Assembly (NCBI RefSeq): GCF_964355755.1
Contig: NC_092673.1
Location: 30,073,001-30,137,000, forward strand
Direction of reading: 5' to 3'
Length of the DNA: 64,000 nt
From: Antedon mediterranea
Lineage: Eukaryota > Echinodermata > Crinoidea > Comatulida > Antedonidae
Of the stretch, positions 50,674 to 61,990 are shown piece after piece. The notes under the pieces are model-generated. The model worked only from the letters and a program-made list of their open reading frames with translations. It was not told where the DNA came from and ran no database searches. Every line of letters starts with the position of its first letter. Positions within the stretch are counted from its first letter, which is position 1. The position numbers and the translations under genes were made by a program.

Positions 50674-50745
50674 AGTTTGTTCTGAAAAGAACTGTTGAGT
50701 TTCTCAAAGTTTCGATCAATATTTTTTTATCGTTCTCAGTATAAA
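50674..50745 (+). repeat. Single arm of the 1362 foldback element
   Basis: GTTCTGAAAAGAACTGTTGA followed by GTTTCTCAAAGTTTCGATCA matches the arm at 1374-1420 at about 90% by eye. No partner arm was found nearby. Confidence 0.55.
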
Positions 50746-50885
50746 ATTAGTGGGAGTATAAAAATAATGTTCAGTTTATACAGCGAAAAATGCAGGCCGC
50801 CTCTAAGCACTAACAATCAACAGTATGTCAATGCATACCAAACAAAATAACACAATCTATTTTCATATCCTATGTGTACAACTGT

Positions 50886-51232
50886 GTGAGTGAGTGAGTG
50901 GCCGAGCGGTTAAGACAGTGGAACCGTAATTACGTAGCCATAACATCGGCAAGGGTTCGAGGCTCACTCGCTCCATGGTTCTGGTGGTAGAACGAGTCTT
51001 CTCGGATAAGGACTATAAACCGTAGGTCCAGTGTACACATAGCTCATGTGCACTTTAAAGAACCTAGTACATCTTTCGAGACGAGTAGGGGGCTACCCCG
51101 GTGTACTAGTCCACACAAACACAGCCACTGTCACACACAGAAACTGTGCAATTGGGACTGGACCGTTTTAGGTGTTTACCACCTGTTGGTCCCGATCCTT
51201 CACTAACAGTGTTAGTGAGAAGTTGAATAAAT
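50886..51232 (+). mobile_element. tRNA-derived SINE, family A (copy 4, different 3' end)
   Basis: The head, A-box, B-box (GGGTTCGAGGC) and central body are intact up to CACAGCCACTG (about 51130). The usual 3' end is then replaced by about 100 bp of unrelated sequence ending in AATAAATAAATAAAAA. That tail looks like a retroposon end, so the copy may be a subfamily with an exchanged 3' part, or a chimera. Confidence 0.8.
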
Positions 51233-51243
51233 AAATAAAAATT

Positions 51244-51376
51244 ATGTCTACACTATCAAACAAACAAAAAAGTGTGCTCAAAGTGTTCAAATATGTTAGT
51301 GATATGACATCATCGTGTCCATATATGAGTACACCACATTTTTTTGTCACATGAAGTTTGATAGAGTAGACAGAGC
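51244..51376. mobile_element. MITE family M1 (copy 6)
   Basis: TGTCTACACTATCAAAC at the left and GTTTGATAGAGTAGACAGAG at the right enclose a shortened interior. It lies directly after the tail of the SINE at 50886. Confidence 0.8.
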
Positions 51377-51706
51377 TGTATTTATAATCTTTGCACAATA
51401 ACAATATTATTGATGGGTGATACTAATATTTGTTTAATGATTGAATGTTTCTAATTTTGTGAATACCATGGTAGTATTAGTAGCCTTTGAACTATTGCAT
51501 TAAAACACGTTTCATCTATGTTCAGAATATAATTATTCAATGTTTTCACTTATTACACGCTGTATGCAGCTAATACAAACAAAATAATATTGTCTGAAAA
51601 CATTGATTGCGCAATGACAATGTAACAATCACACCAAATTGTTGAATTTGAAAATGCGTAGTTAAGAGATGGGTGCAATACTAAGATAGTTTGCCAAAAA
51701 TTGAGT

Positions 51707-52491
51707 TTATTTTTAATTTTAAAGACAAAATGTAAATAGAAATGACACCAAAGTAAAGAAAACACTAGATAATATAAAACCTAAATAAATTCCTGTCATT
51801 TGATTGGACGAATGTGGGTCACATGGCGTGCAATAGTACGCACTATTAAACAATCGTTTAATAGTACTTTTATATTTTTTAGTGTACGAAAAAAAAAACA
51901 CCAAACACCACATATTCATAATATACACATTTAATAGGGTAAACATTGTTCAAGACACTTGATCTATAATTATATTATCAATAAAATATTTGAATAATTG
52001 TTTATTGAGTAATTTCAGAAATTTTGCGTTTTAAATATTAACATTTTTAGATATTTATCTCAGCACATCACATGCTTTTTATCATGATCTTTAGGTATAA
52101 AAAATAGTATACTTTGAACTTTAAATTACCAAAATATCTCCCCCACCAAAACAACTTGATCAACACCACCTACTTCAACTCAATAAAATCTAATTTACAC
52201 TATTTGTATATTTTTTCTATTATATATTATATATTTTTTATAAAGAATTATAATTTCTAGTCCTTGGTATATTGCTTTGACATTCACTTAGATTTATAGT
52301 AGACTTTTTAAAAACGCTGCTGAAGTCAATTTGATACTTATACATAGATTTGCTCACTCATCTTCACTCAAATACAAACCCACACCTACCTCTATTCTTC
52401 AAATATCCCATAATTCATCATGGCAATCATTTCATTGCACCATGAGACTAAAGTATGCCCCCCCCCCCCACCCTCATCTCCTCTTTTCCTC
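51707..52491 (-). other. Probable 3' UTR and downstream region of the RING gene
   Basis: Downstream of the stop codon the minus strand is AT-rich, with a poly-C run on the plus strand near 52457. AATAAA polyadenylation-signal words occur on the minus strand at about 52001-52006 and 51707-51712. The nearer one would give a 3' UTR of roughly 500 nt. The true cleavage site cannot be fixed from sequence alone. A small perfect hairpin (10-bp stem, 4-nt loop) lies at about 51841-51864. Confidence 0.35.
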
Positions 52492-52709
52492 TTATTCATC
52501 ATGGCAACGATATGCACGAATAACATCACGTATAGGTGCACGGCACATCGGACAGTTGTTACCTTGTGATTTTAACTTGAGACCACAACATAGACAGACA
52601 CACATGTGGCCGCACTGGTACAGAACTGAATCTATCGACTTCTCAAGGCAGATAAGACAGTGTCCCTCATTGGCTGGTTGAGTAGCACTTTGAGGCAAAG
52701 TTTCTGTTC
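52492..52709 (-). CDS. Last coding exon: C3HC4 RING finger, neuralized-like E3 ubiquitin ligase C-terminus
   Basis: This exon encodes 71 residues and the stop codon TAA (52492-52494). The zinc ligands are clear: CLIC (C-X2-C), 11 residues, C-G-H, then H-X3-C-X2-C, 10 residues, and CPMC (C-X2-C). This is a full C3HC4 RING. The words SIDSVLYQCGHMC before and APIRDVIRAY after the last cysteine pair closely resemble the C-terminal RING of neuralized-family ligases. Such RINGs recruit an E2 and transfer ubiquitin, for example to Notch ligands. On the minus strand the exon follows a good acceptor (pyrimidine-rich, ending TTTGCAG, AG at 52711-52710). It begins with the last two bases of a glycine codon, which fits the phase of the donor at 58866. 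The N-terminal domains are not visible here, so the family call rests on the RING alone. Other single-RING ligases remain possible. Confidence 0.85.
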
Positions 52710-55700
52710 CTGCAAATCAAGAAATGAAGTTTTTATTAAAGCCTCAAATACACTAGACTTTCTTTCTCTTATTAAATTGACCAAGAAAAGTCTAATCAGA
52801 ATACTGGCTCCCTCATGGTATAATGAACCAAGTCAATGGTTACTTTTACCAACTACTGCCTGCCCAGTAGAAGTTATCATGGTCTTGGTATACTAACCAT
52901 GCTAAAACTAAAAGTCCAATCTTAACACATGACCTTTACCATGCGAGTCAATCATAGTTGTTAAAATCATGATTAAATTTTGGTAAAACCATGGTAAATA
53001 AAACTAACTGCGTAAAATGATCAAAGTGTGAACAACCAATGACATGTTGGGTATTGTTACTTTGGTTAAATTTAACATTTTTCAAGTCCAGTGCGAACAA
53101 GACTTTTAAAGACCCATTCCCAACAATTGTTGATATTTTGTAAAAATAATGCATATGTTACTTTAAAAACATTAAACCATGTCATTTCTTGTCTTATATG
53201 TACGTCTTATGGTAATTTATGATAAAAAGAGAAAGAGAGAGAAACAATGCACTACCTAAAAGTAGCTCGCAGTGAATGTCCTCTAATGTACGGTCTTAGG
53301 CCTAGCCTAGCTAGGCTTAGTTTTGTATACTTAGCTGGTAAACAACAGTAACGTACGGAGACTGTGCGCTAGCTATAGGCCTAAAGTCTGATGTTGTCCT
53401 AGTTGCTGCATCAATTGTCTTCCTGTTTTTGCCAGAATCCGTAATACAAATTGGGAGAAAATTTACGATTCTTCCATTTATTTTGGCCTTCATGATCAAT
53501 TGTAAGTAGGTGAATCACAGAAGAAACTAAAATATCAACCGCGCACAATGCACGATAAAAACGTAGAGAATAGGATTTAATCATTTGTTAAAATGGAAAA
53601 TCACTAGTGACCAACATTTAAGTTTATATATTCAGTAGTTCATACACTCCCACTACAGTGTCACTTTCAGGCATAAAAACGATTAATTCAGAAATAAAGA
53701 AAAACCTTAATCCAATTCAAAATTTATAAATTAAGTCTCATATTTTAAAGAAATGTCAAAATTGCAACATGTAACAAGAATAATTTACAAATTCTAATAA
53801 TCTTGACCATTAATTTGATCTGCAAATTTAATTGATGGTTGTCACGGTAATGCAGATATTCTAGCTCACGTCCGAACTTGTTTTTTTACACATACTGTAC
53901 AATGATTGGGTATGGCCAGTTTGGATTTCATCCAGCAGGGCTATGAATGACCCCATAACATTTAAACTGGTCAGTAGCAATATATCAAGCCAACTAGGCA
54001 TGAATGAAAGTGAGCCAATATATTAGGCTTATGAGTTCGTAAGGTTATTAAAAGCTATGTTATTGAACACTAAGAGGGCACTGGTCATTATTTAATAGAT
54101 GACCTTAAAAATGAATGATTATTTTGAGTTGGAAATAAACAGATGGCTGCAAATTTATGCAAATAATTATCTTACATATATTCAACTTGCGAACTTAATA
54201 ACTCATAAATGATGAGAAGACAAAAAGAGAAATTTTGAATATTAATTATTATTTACTAATTGATAGTTTACGAGGTCACATTGCATTTAATTGACCTCCA
54301 ATGACGTACAACTACATGATCAGAGCAAAGCATAAATAAACAGAATCCATATTTTTAATGGTTATCGTTATTATTGTTATATATCTAGTATGTTTCATCA
54401 ATAGATTCAAAATTAACAAAAAAACATGGTAAATCAATACATAAAAAATTACAATTTAACCTAAAAATATAATTCACCATATTTTCATGTTTAAAGAGAC
54501 CAATAGTTGATATTAATTTGAGAAAATATAACACTCAAGTTATGACTCACGACCTCCCTTAACTGTGCCTAAGGCAAGGTCATTTTGGCCATCTAATAAC
54601 ACAAAATGCCTTAATCTTCATTTTAATGTTGATTTTTTTTCTCAGTTTCTTTCAAAATATCCCTGCATTCACTCAAAAGCTTTGTTTCGGATATTTTATC
54701 CAATCAGAATATTCGCTTTTAAATTAAGTATTGTCCTGCTTTGTTAGTTAGGAAAAATTGATTTCAAAATGTATTCAATTTAAAAAATAAGAGAAACGTT
54801 TCTAATCCCTTTTGCATTGGATTTTAGCATTGTATTTGAACAAATTTAAAATGACAGACATTGATTCTGTATACAGTGATATTGATGATAGAGATATAAA
54901 ACAACAATGATGGCTTCTCAAACTTCTCCAAACAAATTAGTTTAAGTTTGGATTCAACTTTCTTTAAAACCATATACCTTTAGCCTAAGTTAATGGTATA
55001 CAGTACTCTAAAGTCAAGTTACAAATGAATTAATCTTTTTTATAAATGTTATCTAATGTATGATGCTTGTGAATGTTTTGTTATTTTTTTCCATATTTAT
55101 GTTGAGGAAAACAATTTTTCCATTTGTATATTTTAGAACAAATAAACTTTTATTTGGATTTGATAACTGAAATCGACCGTTCTCTATATCCTCACTCGTG
55201 GAAACTTCCAACAATATTAATATTGTTAATTACAAATGTCCTTTAGGGTTAAATTTGTGCATTTTTTAAAGTCTAGACCAGACAATTTATGGTTTATTTT
55301 TTTCCGATTTAAAATTGTTTCTGAAGTTAATATGAAAAGTTTAATCTCATACATTCTTTGTTTTAAAGGTAAGCTCACAACAGAACAGCTTTCCCTCTTT
55401 TTATTATTAATTTAATAACATTCATTTAATATAATATCGTATGGGAACTGATGGAGTCCATTACTAAAGCACGTCGTTCAAGGTATTTCTGTGAGCTATG
55501 ATTTCACAATGACTGTATTTGTTTCACTTTAAGAAGAAACTGAAGTAATAAATGAGAAAAATGATATTAGTGTCTGCTGCATGGTCATCTTTATATTACC
55601 ATTCAAAAGAGGTTTTAAAAAGCGCGTTAAAATTGATGACATGTGAATCAATCCGACATCTGCTACGTAGATGGCCGTAATTAAGAAAGAGTCGTCACGC

Positions 55701-58700
55701 CTGCACAATTTGAATTTATCTTTTAATGAGAGGATACATGTGATTTATAAATCAATGTCATTTATATTTTGAGTGATTATGGATCAGTACCTGCATTTGG
55801 AGCAGCTAATGTTTTTTTTTTTTTTTTAAATTACAGTTTCAGAAGGAAATAATGTCAAATTAAATATAAATTATTAATAAATTTACTTAGTTAATTCTTA
55901 TGCTATCAATTCTCATCAAGATTTTTTTTTATATTGATTGGAATCTTATTTAATTTACAGTTATGTTTCTACAGAACTGTATTCTCTTTAAGTACTTGAA
56001 ACACCTGGTATAAAAAGAAAAACTTAAGAATGTGCTGAGGTTGACACTCATTTTTTTTTGTACCATTGCATCAGCTATAATTTATGCAACATTTGATCTT
56101 TATATTTCTCACATTTTTACTGTATACTAAAAGTCCAAAATAAATCAAAGTCATTATTCTCATTTAGAAAGAAATAAATGTTTTCTTGAATGAATTGAAT
56201 GAATAAGTCAAAAATATTAAATGTGAAAGCGTAATTTTTTGCTCAAGTGAAGGAAGAATGAGTAAAATAAGAATCACAAATGAATGAATGGCAGACTACT
56301 ATGATACTCCTCCTCACTCAAGCTTGCTGAATGAGATAAAAATTAACTTGAATTTAAACTTGACAGTTAATTATATTTTGAATAAAACCAGAGGTTCAAG
56401 TCATGCTCGATTCAAGGGCTGTCACGTAGAATCAAATGTGTAAAACACGCAAATCACATACACAGGTCGTCGAATCATGATTGATAGTTTAACGCGTTTG
56501 TAAAACCTTTTACGGGTAAACATGTGGTATTCAACGGTAATAAAACTTGGCAACGGTGATGAGCAGTGAGAAATGTTCACGTATTAAAGCACTTTGACTT
56601 TGGGATGTTAATCTGAGTCTAAAACCTTATAGTACAATCAAACCGGATTAATGTACACTTTTGGGCAGTAACCCTTGCTGTTTGACAATAACAAAATACA
56701 ATAAAGTATTAGCGGCCAGTTGGTTGACATTCCACAGTAAAAAGAAAAATACTGGTTATAATTATTTTTAGAAAGATTGAGTACTTTATGACTTCTATAT
56801 ATGTAAGGGTCAAGGAAACAGTTGACCCAAAAAGAATACAGGAATAGTTCAATACACTTTTAGCAATTTAACCACAGGGCTAAAGATTTACAACACTTTT
56901 AGGTAACAGTAAAGCTGACTTCCCCCAATGGGATGGGTTTTATGTAGTTGACCAGTCTGAAATCAGTAAATGAAAGTGACCAGGCTCCCACGATAAGTTT
57001 AGCAGCTGCATTTCCTGTCCGACATCAGGCGCCGGTCAATAAGGGTATAATGTCCAATATCGTAGGTCAATTATGTTAATTCCTGTATGGTTAGATCATT
57101 AATCTTGGCCAATGTCCAGTGTTTTAGACTTACTGGGGCCACATTCCATAAAAGATGTAAATGTTCATATCCCTAGATAGTTATTATAAATCTTGATATT
57201 GCAAATTTCAGAACGCATTATATGGCATTACAATACTTTAATGTGTATACATCCGGGATCTAATGATATGTTAAATACAGTGTTATTGCACGGTTTGTCT
57301 TTATAAAATGTTCCAGCGAAAATGTGTGGTAAAAATATATGAAAAGGAACATTATTTATCATTTAGCAAGATTGGCACTCAAATTCTCTGGATTGATGTT
57401 CTTAATTTTTAATATTATACTATTTTCTATCTTCAACTGTTAGTTATTATTTTATTTTAAACCACAATGAAATCTAGCAAGCAATATCATTTTGATAAAA
57501 AGAATTAATCATGAAATGGTCATTTGGATGATAATTTATGATAGCGTGAGGCTTATGTGTTTCGGTGCATGCTAGATAAATGACATGCATATTTATGAAC
57601 AACAATGGAGTGAATATATTTACTTTTTATTTTATCAGTAACACAATTTAGAACTAATACTGGTCTAAAAAAATCTGCAAACCAAATTAATATTTGGTTA
57701 ACAAATACTATGTCGTCTTTCCAATTAACTTAATGAGATCATGTATTTTATATGGATTTAAGGGGACATCATAAACAAAAGTGATTTAGAAATTAGAAAT
57801 AAAATTAATTATGAGGTCAGTTGTATGAAATTAAATTTTACTAAGCACCATAAGATATTAACAATTAGTTTAATTTTTGCATTCACTTAAATTTCGCAGT
57901 ATAATAATCTAAATCAATTATATTATTATATACAGTAAATATTTAGGGGAAAAAATTAATGGTAGATAAATAAATTGAATGTTAAAATTATAGGTAGGCT
58001 ATTAAATGGATTCTAATTCTTCAGAAATAAATAAAAAATATTTATCAATAATATGAAGGTAAGAATTCAAAAACAATAACAAAATGAATTGTTTTAAAAA
58101 ACCTTGGGTGTAAATAAATATGGATCCAATTAAAACAAAAATTTGATCAAAATATTAAAATTATAACGATATAATTTTTTGAATGATTAACTTTAAATTG
58201 TAAAGATTAAATCAATTGAAGGACAAACTGCGAATTGTTTCTCAAAAATTTAAACAAAAAATAATTAATTTAATTATCAACAAATTTAAATAATGAACCA
58301 TTGAAAAAGTAGGCCATTATTTATGATTAAACTGTTAAAAAGTAGAAATAAAATCAATAAAAATAACAAACAATAAAAAAATATAACAATAAAAAAATAT
58401 TATCACTACGGCAATGACAACAAGGACAAGATACAATGGGTCAATATAATATCATTATTATTTGTAAATATTAGAATAAATGCTAAAAGGCAGTTTTTGA
58501 ATGAATTCAATAAAAGATTAACTTGTTGTATGTTTATTTAAAAATTAATTCAAATTGATTGCTTGATTTGAATTTAAAATTGCCAAACTTGATTCTTTTT
58601 TGTGTACGTGTATGCAAATTATATTTTTATTTATCATATTTAAAATTATTCTTAAGAAACAAAACATAATAATGTTAAGACGTTTTTGTTGCAGGCATGT

Positions 58701-58865
58701 TGATATGAATTTACTAGCCTAACCATAGCAGCTGACATGCTCAAACTGCATACACTTCGCCTAGAGAAAGTATCTACAATTTACGGAAGTTGGAGGCTAG
58801 GCTATAAATCAGTCTCCTTTTATTTCCCTTACCAATCACCTAAGAAATCTAGGCCTAGTACATAC
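52710..58865 (-). other. 6.2-kb intron of the RING gene
   Basis: The intron has a GTATGT donor at 58865 and a TTTGCAG acceptor at 52710, read on the minus strand. It is AT-rich. At 53280-53530 there is a locally more G+C-rich patch with AGGCCTA words and a short open frame, which could be an alternative promoter or first exon. I found no matching splice phase for it. Apart from that I see no repeat family shared with the rest of the window and no convincing internal exon. Confidence 0.7.
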
Positions 58866-58998
58866 CTGAACGACCGGTCAAAGCAGCTGCCACCTCCTGA
58901 CGTATTGCTCGTTGCATGTCCATTTGTAGGTCAAAGGTCAATTGTACCATATTCTTCAATTCCTCCATCTGTCTTCTCAACGATTCAAATTCTAAACT
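58866..58998 (-). CDS. Penultimate exon of the RING gene: amphipathic, probably coiled-coil segment
   Basis: The exon is 133 nt: 44 codons plus the first base of a split Gly codon. It has a long polypyrimidine tract and CTACAG acceptor (AG at 59000-58999) and a near-consensus donor, CAG|GTATGT. Only one frame is open. It reads ESLRRQMEELKNMVQ, then TFDLQMDMQRAIRQEV and AAALTGRSG, rich in Leu/Met at heptad-like spacing with charged residues between, as in a coiled coil or long helix. Phase 1 at the donor matches the RING exon, giving a continuous 116-residue C-terminus with a Thr/Ser/Gln-rich linker before the RING. The strand, phase and open reading support a true exon. I do not recognise the helix as a named domain. 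Its upstream neighbour must end in phase 0. Confidence 0.8.
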
Positions 58999-61159
58999 CT
59001 GTAGAGAAGGAAAAAAAGAAAACTACATCAACACAAAGTATTTATAAATGAAAATATCATGGTGGGAAAATCACGACCATATCCCGATATTGAAAGACAA
59101 CGTGGTGAACCGTTCATAGCTAGTACAAGTACTGGCAACCAAACTAAACTTAGAATAACTTAAATTTGTCGTAGGCTCTGGTTTCCAGACAGTATAACTT
59201 GCGGGATTCACGTTCGAATAAGTGTTTATTGGAGTAATGGGGTGAAAAGATCAAATCAAAGGTCTGAATACCAGACAATATAGAATAAGTAGAGCACAAT
59301 TGAGACTGTATTGTCTGATGGCTATAGTAATATTTACCTCCCAGACCTATTTTGATTGGACACTTTAAAAATGTATACCCCCCCCCCCCCTGAGTAATAT
59401 AATTTCATAAAATGAATAACATTAAATTTACATTTTTAGTACAGTATGGTAAAATACAATACTAACTAACCACAAACAAAAAAATGTTTTTACAGTAAGA
59501 TAGGTAGTCCTATTTGAGTGCATTTACATTGCCGTACGTGTTAAAAGTACAAATTTATGATATTTGACATAATCCACGTTCAAATGTCATATTCAATAAA
59601 ACTCTATACTATTTAATAAAACATTGAAGAAAAGAAATATTTAAAAAATCTAAATCAAATATTGATTGAAGACTTTAGCTAGGGGCAATGGTGCAGTTAC
59701 ATCTGATGTTACAGTATAACAAATAAATTATACTATAAAAATGAACTTTTAAATTTACATTATTTCAGATTTGGAGATCAGATCTTTGTTTTAAATAACA
59801 TTATGTGGAATTTTAAAGCCTAAACAATATTTCAAAATTAAAACAATAACAATTTATTTGAATAAATGTTTTCTTTTTGTAGATAATGCAACTTTTCTAG
59901 AAGTATGTTGTCATCTTTGTAATATGTATTCATACTTGATCTAATTTACAGAATTTTGGACTAACGCAATTCTATATCTAAAATCTGTTTTTAAACATTT
60001 ATTTGTTTCTTAGAAAAATTTGTAAAATTAACTTTCAAAATCAAATAACAGACAGTTAAATCGGGAAAATACAATATGAGTCATGATCGTCTGAAAATGG
60101 ATAAACAATCTTGAACAACAAAAATGATGAACAAAAACAAAAAACTATGATTTTATAAAAGATTAAATGGTTAATACACATATTACAATAATTCTAGCTG
60201 AAAAATTTGCACAAATTTCTGAAAGAACTAAAACATAAATGTTTGTTGTAAACTTACTACACAGTAGTAAAATCAACTGGATAAAAATAAAAAAAATAAA
60301 AAATTGTTGTTGTAAAATTGTGTACTGATAATTTATGCAGAATTTAAAATGTCGTGATCAGTAGAAATGCTGTCAAGCACGTGTCAATAAATTGATGATT
60401 GGTCTGCAGATGGTCACTGAATAACATGCTAAATTACAATATTTTACTATACAATGACAAACTGCAATGTAGCTATGGCTTATCTATTTTTTTCATATCA
60501 TTAAGAAGGTCAGTTTTAACAAAGAGCCTAATCTTATCTTAGTTTCCTGAATGGACATACATTGTTTGACTCTTCCTTTGCTGGATTCAGTATTCGATTC
60601 GACCATAGGGGCTGGCTTGGGAATTATGTTAATGGCCATGTTGGACTTAAAACAGTAGAAGGACATTTATTAATAACCACTCAAGCAAGAAAATAAAAAA
60701 AAAACTACCGATTGTTCGGTTGAAATAGAGATCTAGTTAATGCAAGTTGTTCGCTAATAAATAAGCAATTTTTCTGAAATTTCATTTGCAATGGACAAAC
60801 CACCTTGGCGCCAATGATAACTGCAATTGCGGCCAAGGACGTACGGTGACAATGATGAATATGCATTAGAAAAAACCGAAGAAACAAACGAGCAGAGAAA
60901 TAAATGACTTCATAAATGAATGGGTAAAGTCAGGTCCGAGTGAATGAACAAAATAAATCAATTATTACAATAATGACCTTTCTAAAATCTTCTAATAATA
61001 TAAACTTTGTAAACTCATTTGACCTAAATTTTTACCATTTTCTCTTAATTTGTTATCATAAGGAAATGATTAATTTAAATTTTGTTCAAATTTACGCCAC
61101 CTCCAATTAATGACCACAATCCACTTTATACAGATACTGTATAGTGTGACACTAATAAA
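58999..61159 (-). other. Probable intron or upstream region of the RING gene
   Basis: A poly-C run lies at about 59380-59390. The candidate exon at 60561-60645 is the only other coding-like stretch. I found no exon that bridges it to 58998 in phase. Confidence 0.4.
60561..60645 (-). CDS. Candidate upstream exon (uncertain)
   Basis: On the minus strand this segment follows a CTGTTTTAAG acceptor-like site and ends at a strong donor-like GTATGT. Only one frame is open: SNMAINIIPKPAPMVE, then SNTESSKGRVKQ, a Pro/Ser-rich low-complexity peptide of a kind common in linkers. The internal ATG at 60639 sits in a fair context (AACATGG), so it could also be a first coding exon. The difficulty is phase: it would end one base into a codon, while the exon at 58998 needs phase 0, and joining them directly gives an immediate stop. 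Either an unseen exon lies between, or a weaker donor (AGA|GTC) is used, or it is not an exon. Confidence 0.25.
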
Positions 61160-61852
61160 AAACCAAAACCAAACCAAAGGTACAGTCAAATCTCTCAATT
61201 ACCAGACTCTCTCAAAACCAAACCAAAGGTACAGTCAAATCTCTCAATTACCAGACTCTCTCAAAACCAAACCAAAGGTACAGTGAAATCTCTCAATTAC
61301 CAGACTCTCTCAAAACCAAACCAAAGGTACAGTCAAATCTCTCAATTACCAGACTCTCTCAAAACCAAACCAAAGGTACAGTGAAATCTCTCAATTACCA
61401 GACTCTCTCAAAACCAAACCAAAGGTACAGTCAAATCTCTCAATTACCAGACTCTCTCAAAACCAAACCAAAGGTACAGTCAAATCTCTCAATTACCAGA
61501 CTCTCTCAAAACCAAACCAAAGGTACAGTCAAATCTCTCAATTACCAGACTCTCTCAAAACCAAACCAAAGGTACAGTCAAATCTCTCAATTACCAGACT
61601 CTCTCAAAACCAAACCAAAGGTACAGTCAAATCTCTCAATTACCAGACTCTCTCAAAACCAAACCAAAGGTACAGTCAAATCTCTCAATTACCAGACTCT
61701 CTCAAAACCAAACCAAAGGTACAGTCAAATCTCTCAATTACCAGACTCTCTCAAAACCAAACCAAAGGTACAGTCAAATCTCTCAATTACCAGACTCTCT
61801 CAAAACCAAACCAAAGGTACAGTCAAATCTCTCAATTACCAGACTCTATCGA
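61160..61852 (+). repeat. 49-bp minisatellite, about 14 units, from a transposon end
   Basis: The unit is GGTACAGTCAAATCTCTCAA plus TTACCAGACTCTCTCAAAAC and CAAACCAAA. Units are nearly identical (a few have GTGAAAT), so expansion looks recent. The unit contains a TACAGTCAA(A/C)TCTC word also seen at 26926 and 32867 next to unique DNA. An inverted match, GAGTTGACTG, lies at 61978. This is the layout of Tc1/mariner-pogo (Tigger-like) element ends. The 225-residue open frame with a 49-residue period is a by-product. Confidence 0.93.
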
Positions 61853-61990
61853 AAACCAGAAACTATCCCAAAACCAAACTTTCCTTGAGGTTCAATAGCT
61901 CTAAAATCATTTTTACCATAAAAAATGTTCAGAATACCAGATATTCTAGAAAACCAGATGGGCCAATGTATGGTATTGAGTTGACTGCCC
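61853..61990 (+). mobile_element. Probable remnant of a pogo/Tigger-like element
   Basis: After the minisatellite the sequence continues with diverged AAACCAGAAACTATCC and AGAATACCAGATATTC words. It ends GGTATTGAGTTGACTGCCC, the inverse of the repeat unit's TACAGTCAA start. No transposase coding remains. Confidence 0.5.

Noticed and set aside
53317-53499. Minus-strand frame MKAKINGRIVNFLPICITD... as an alternative first exon of the RING gene
   Set aside because: The local base composition and a GTACGT donor-like word are suggestive, but the phase at that donor does not fit the RING exon and would run into a stop.
58737-59051. 104-residue plus-strand frame
   Set aside because: It lies opposite the minus-strand coding exon and is its shadow.
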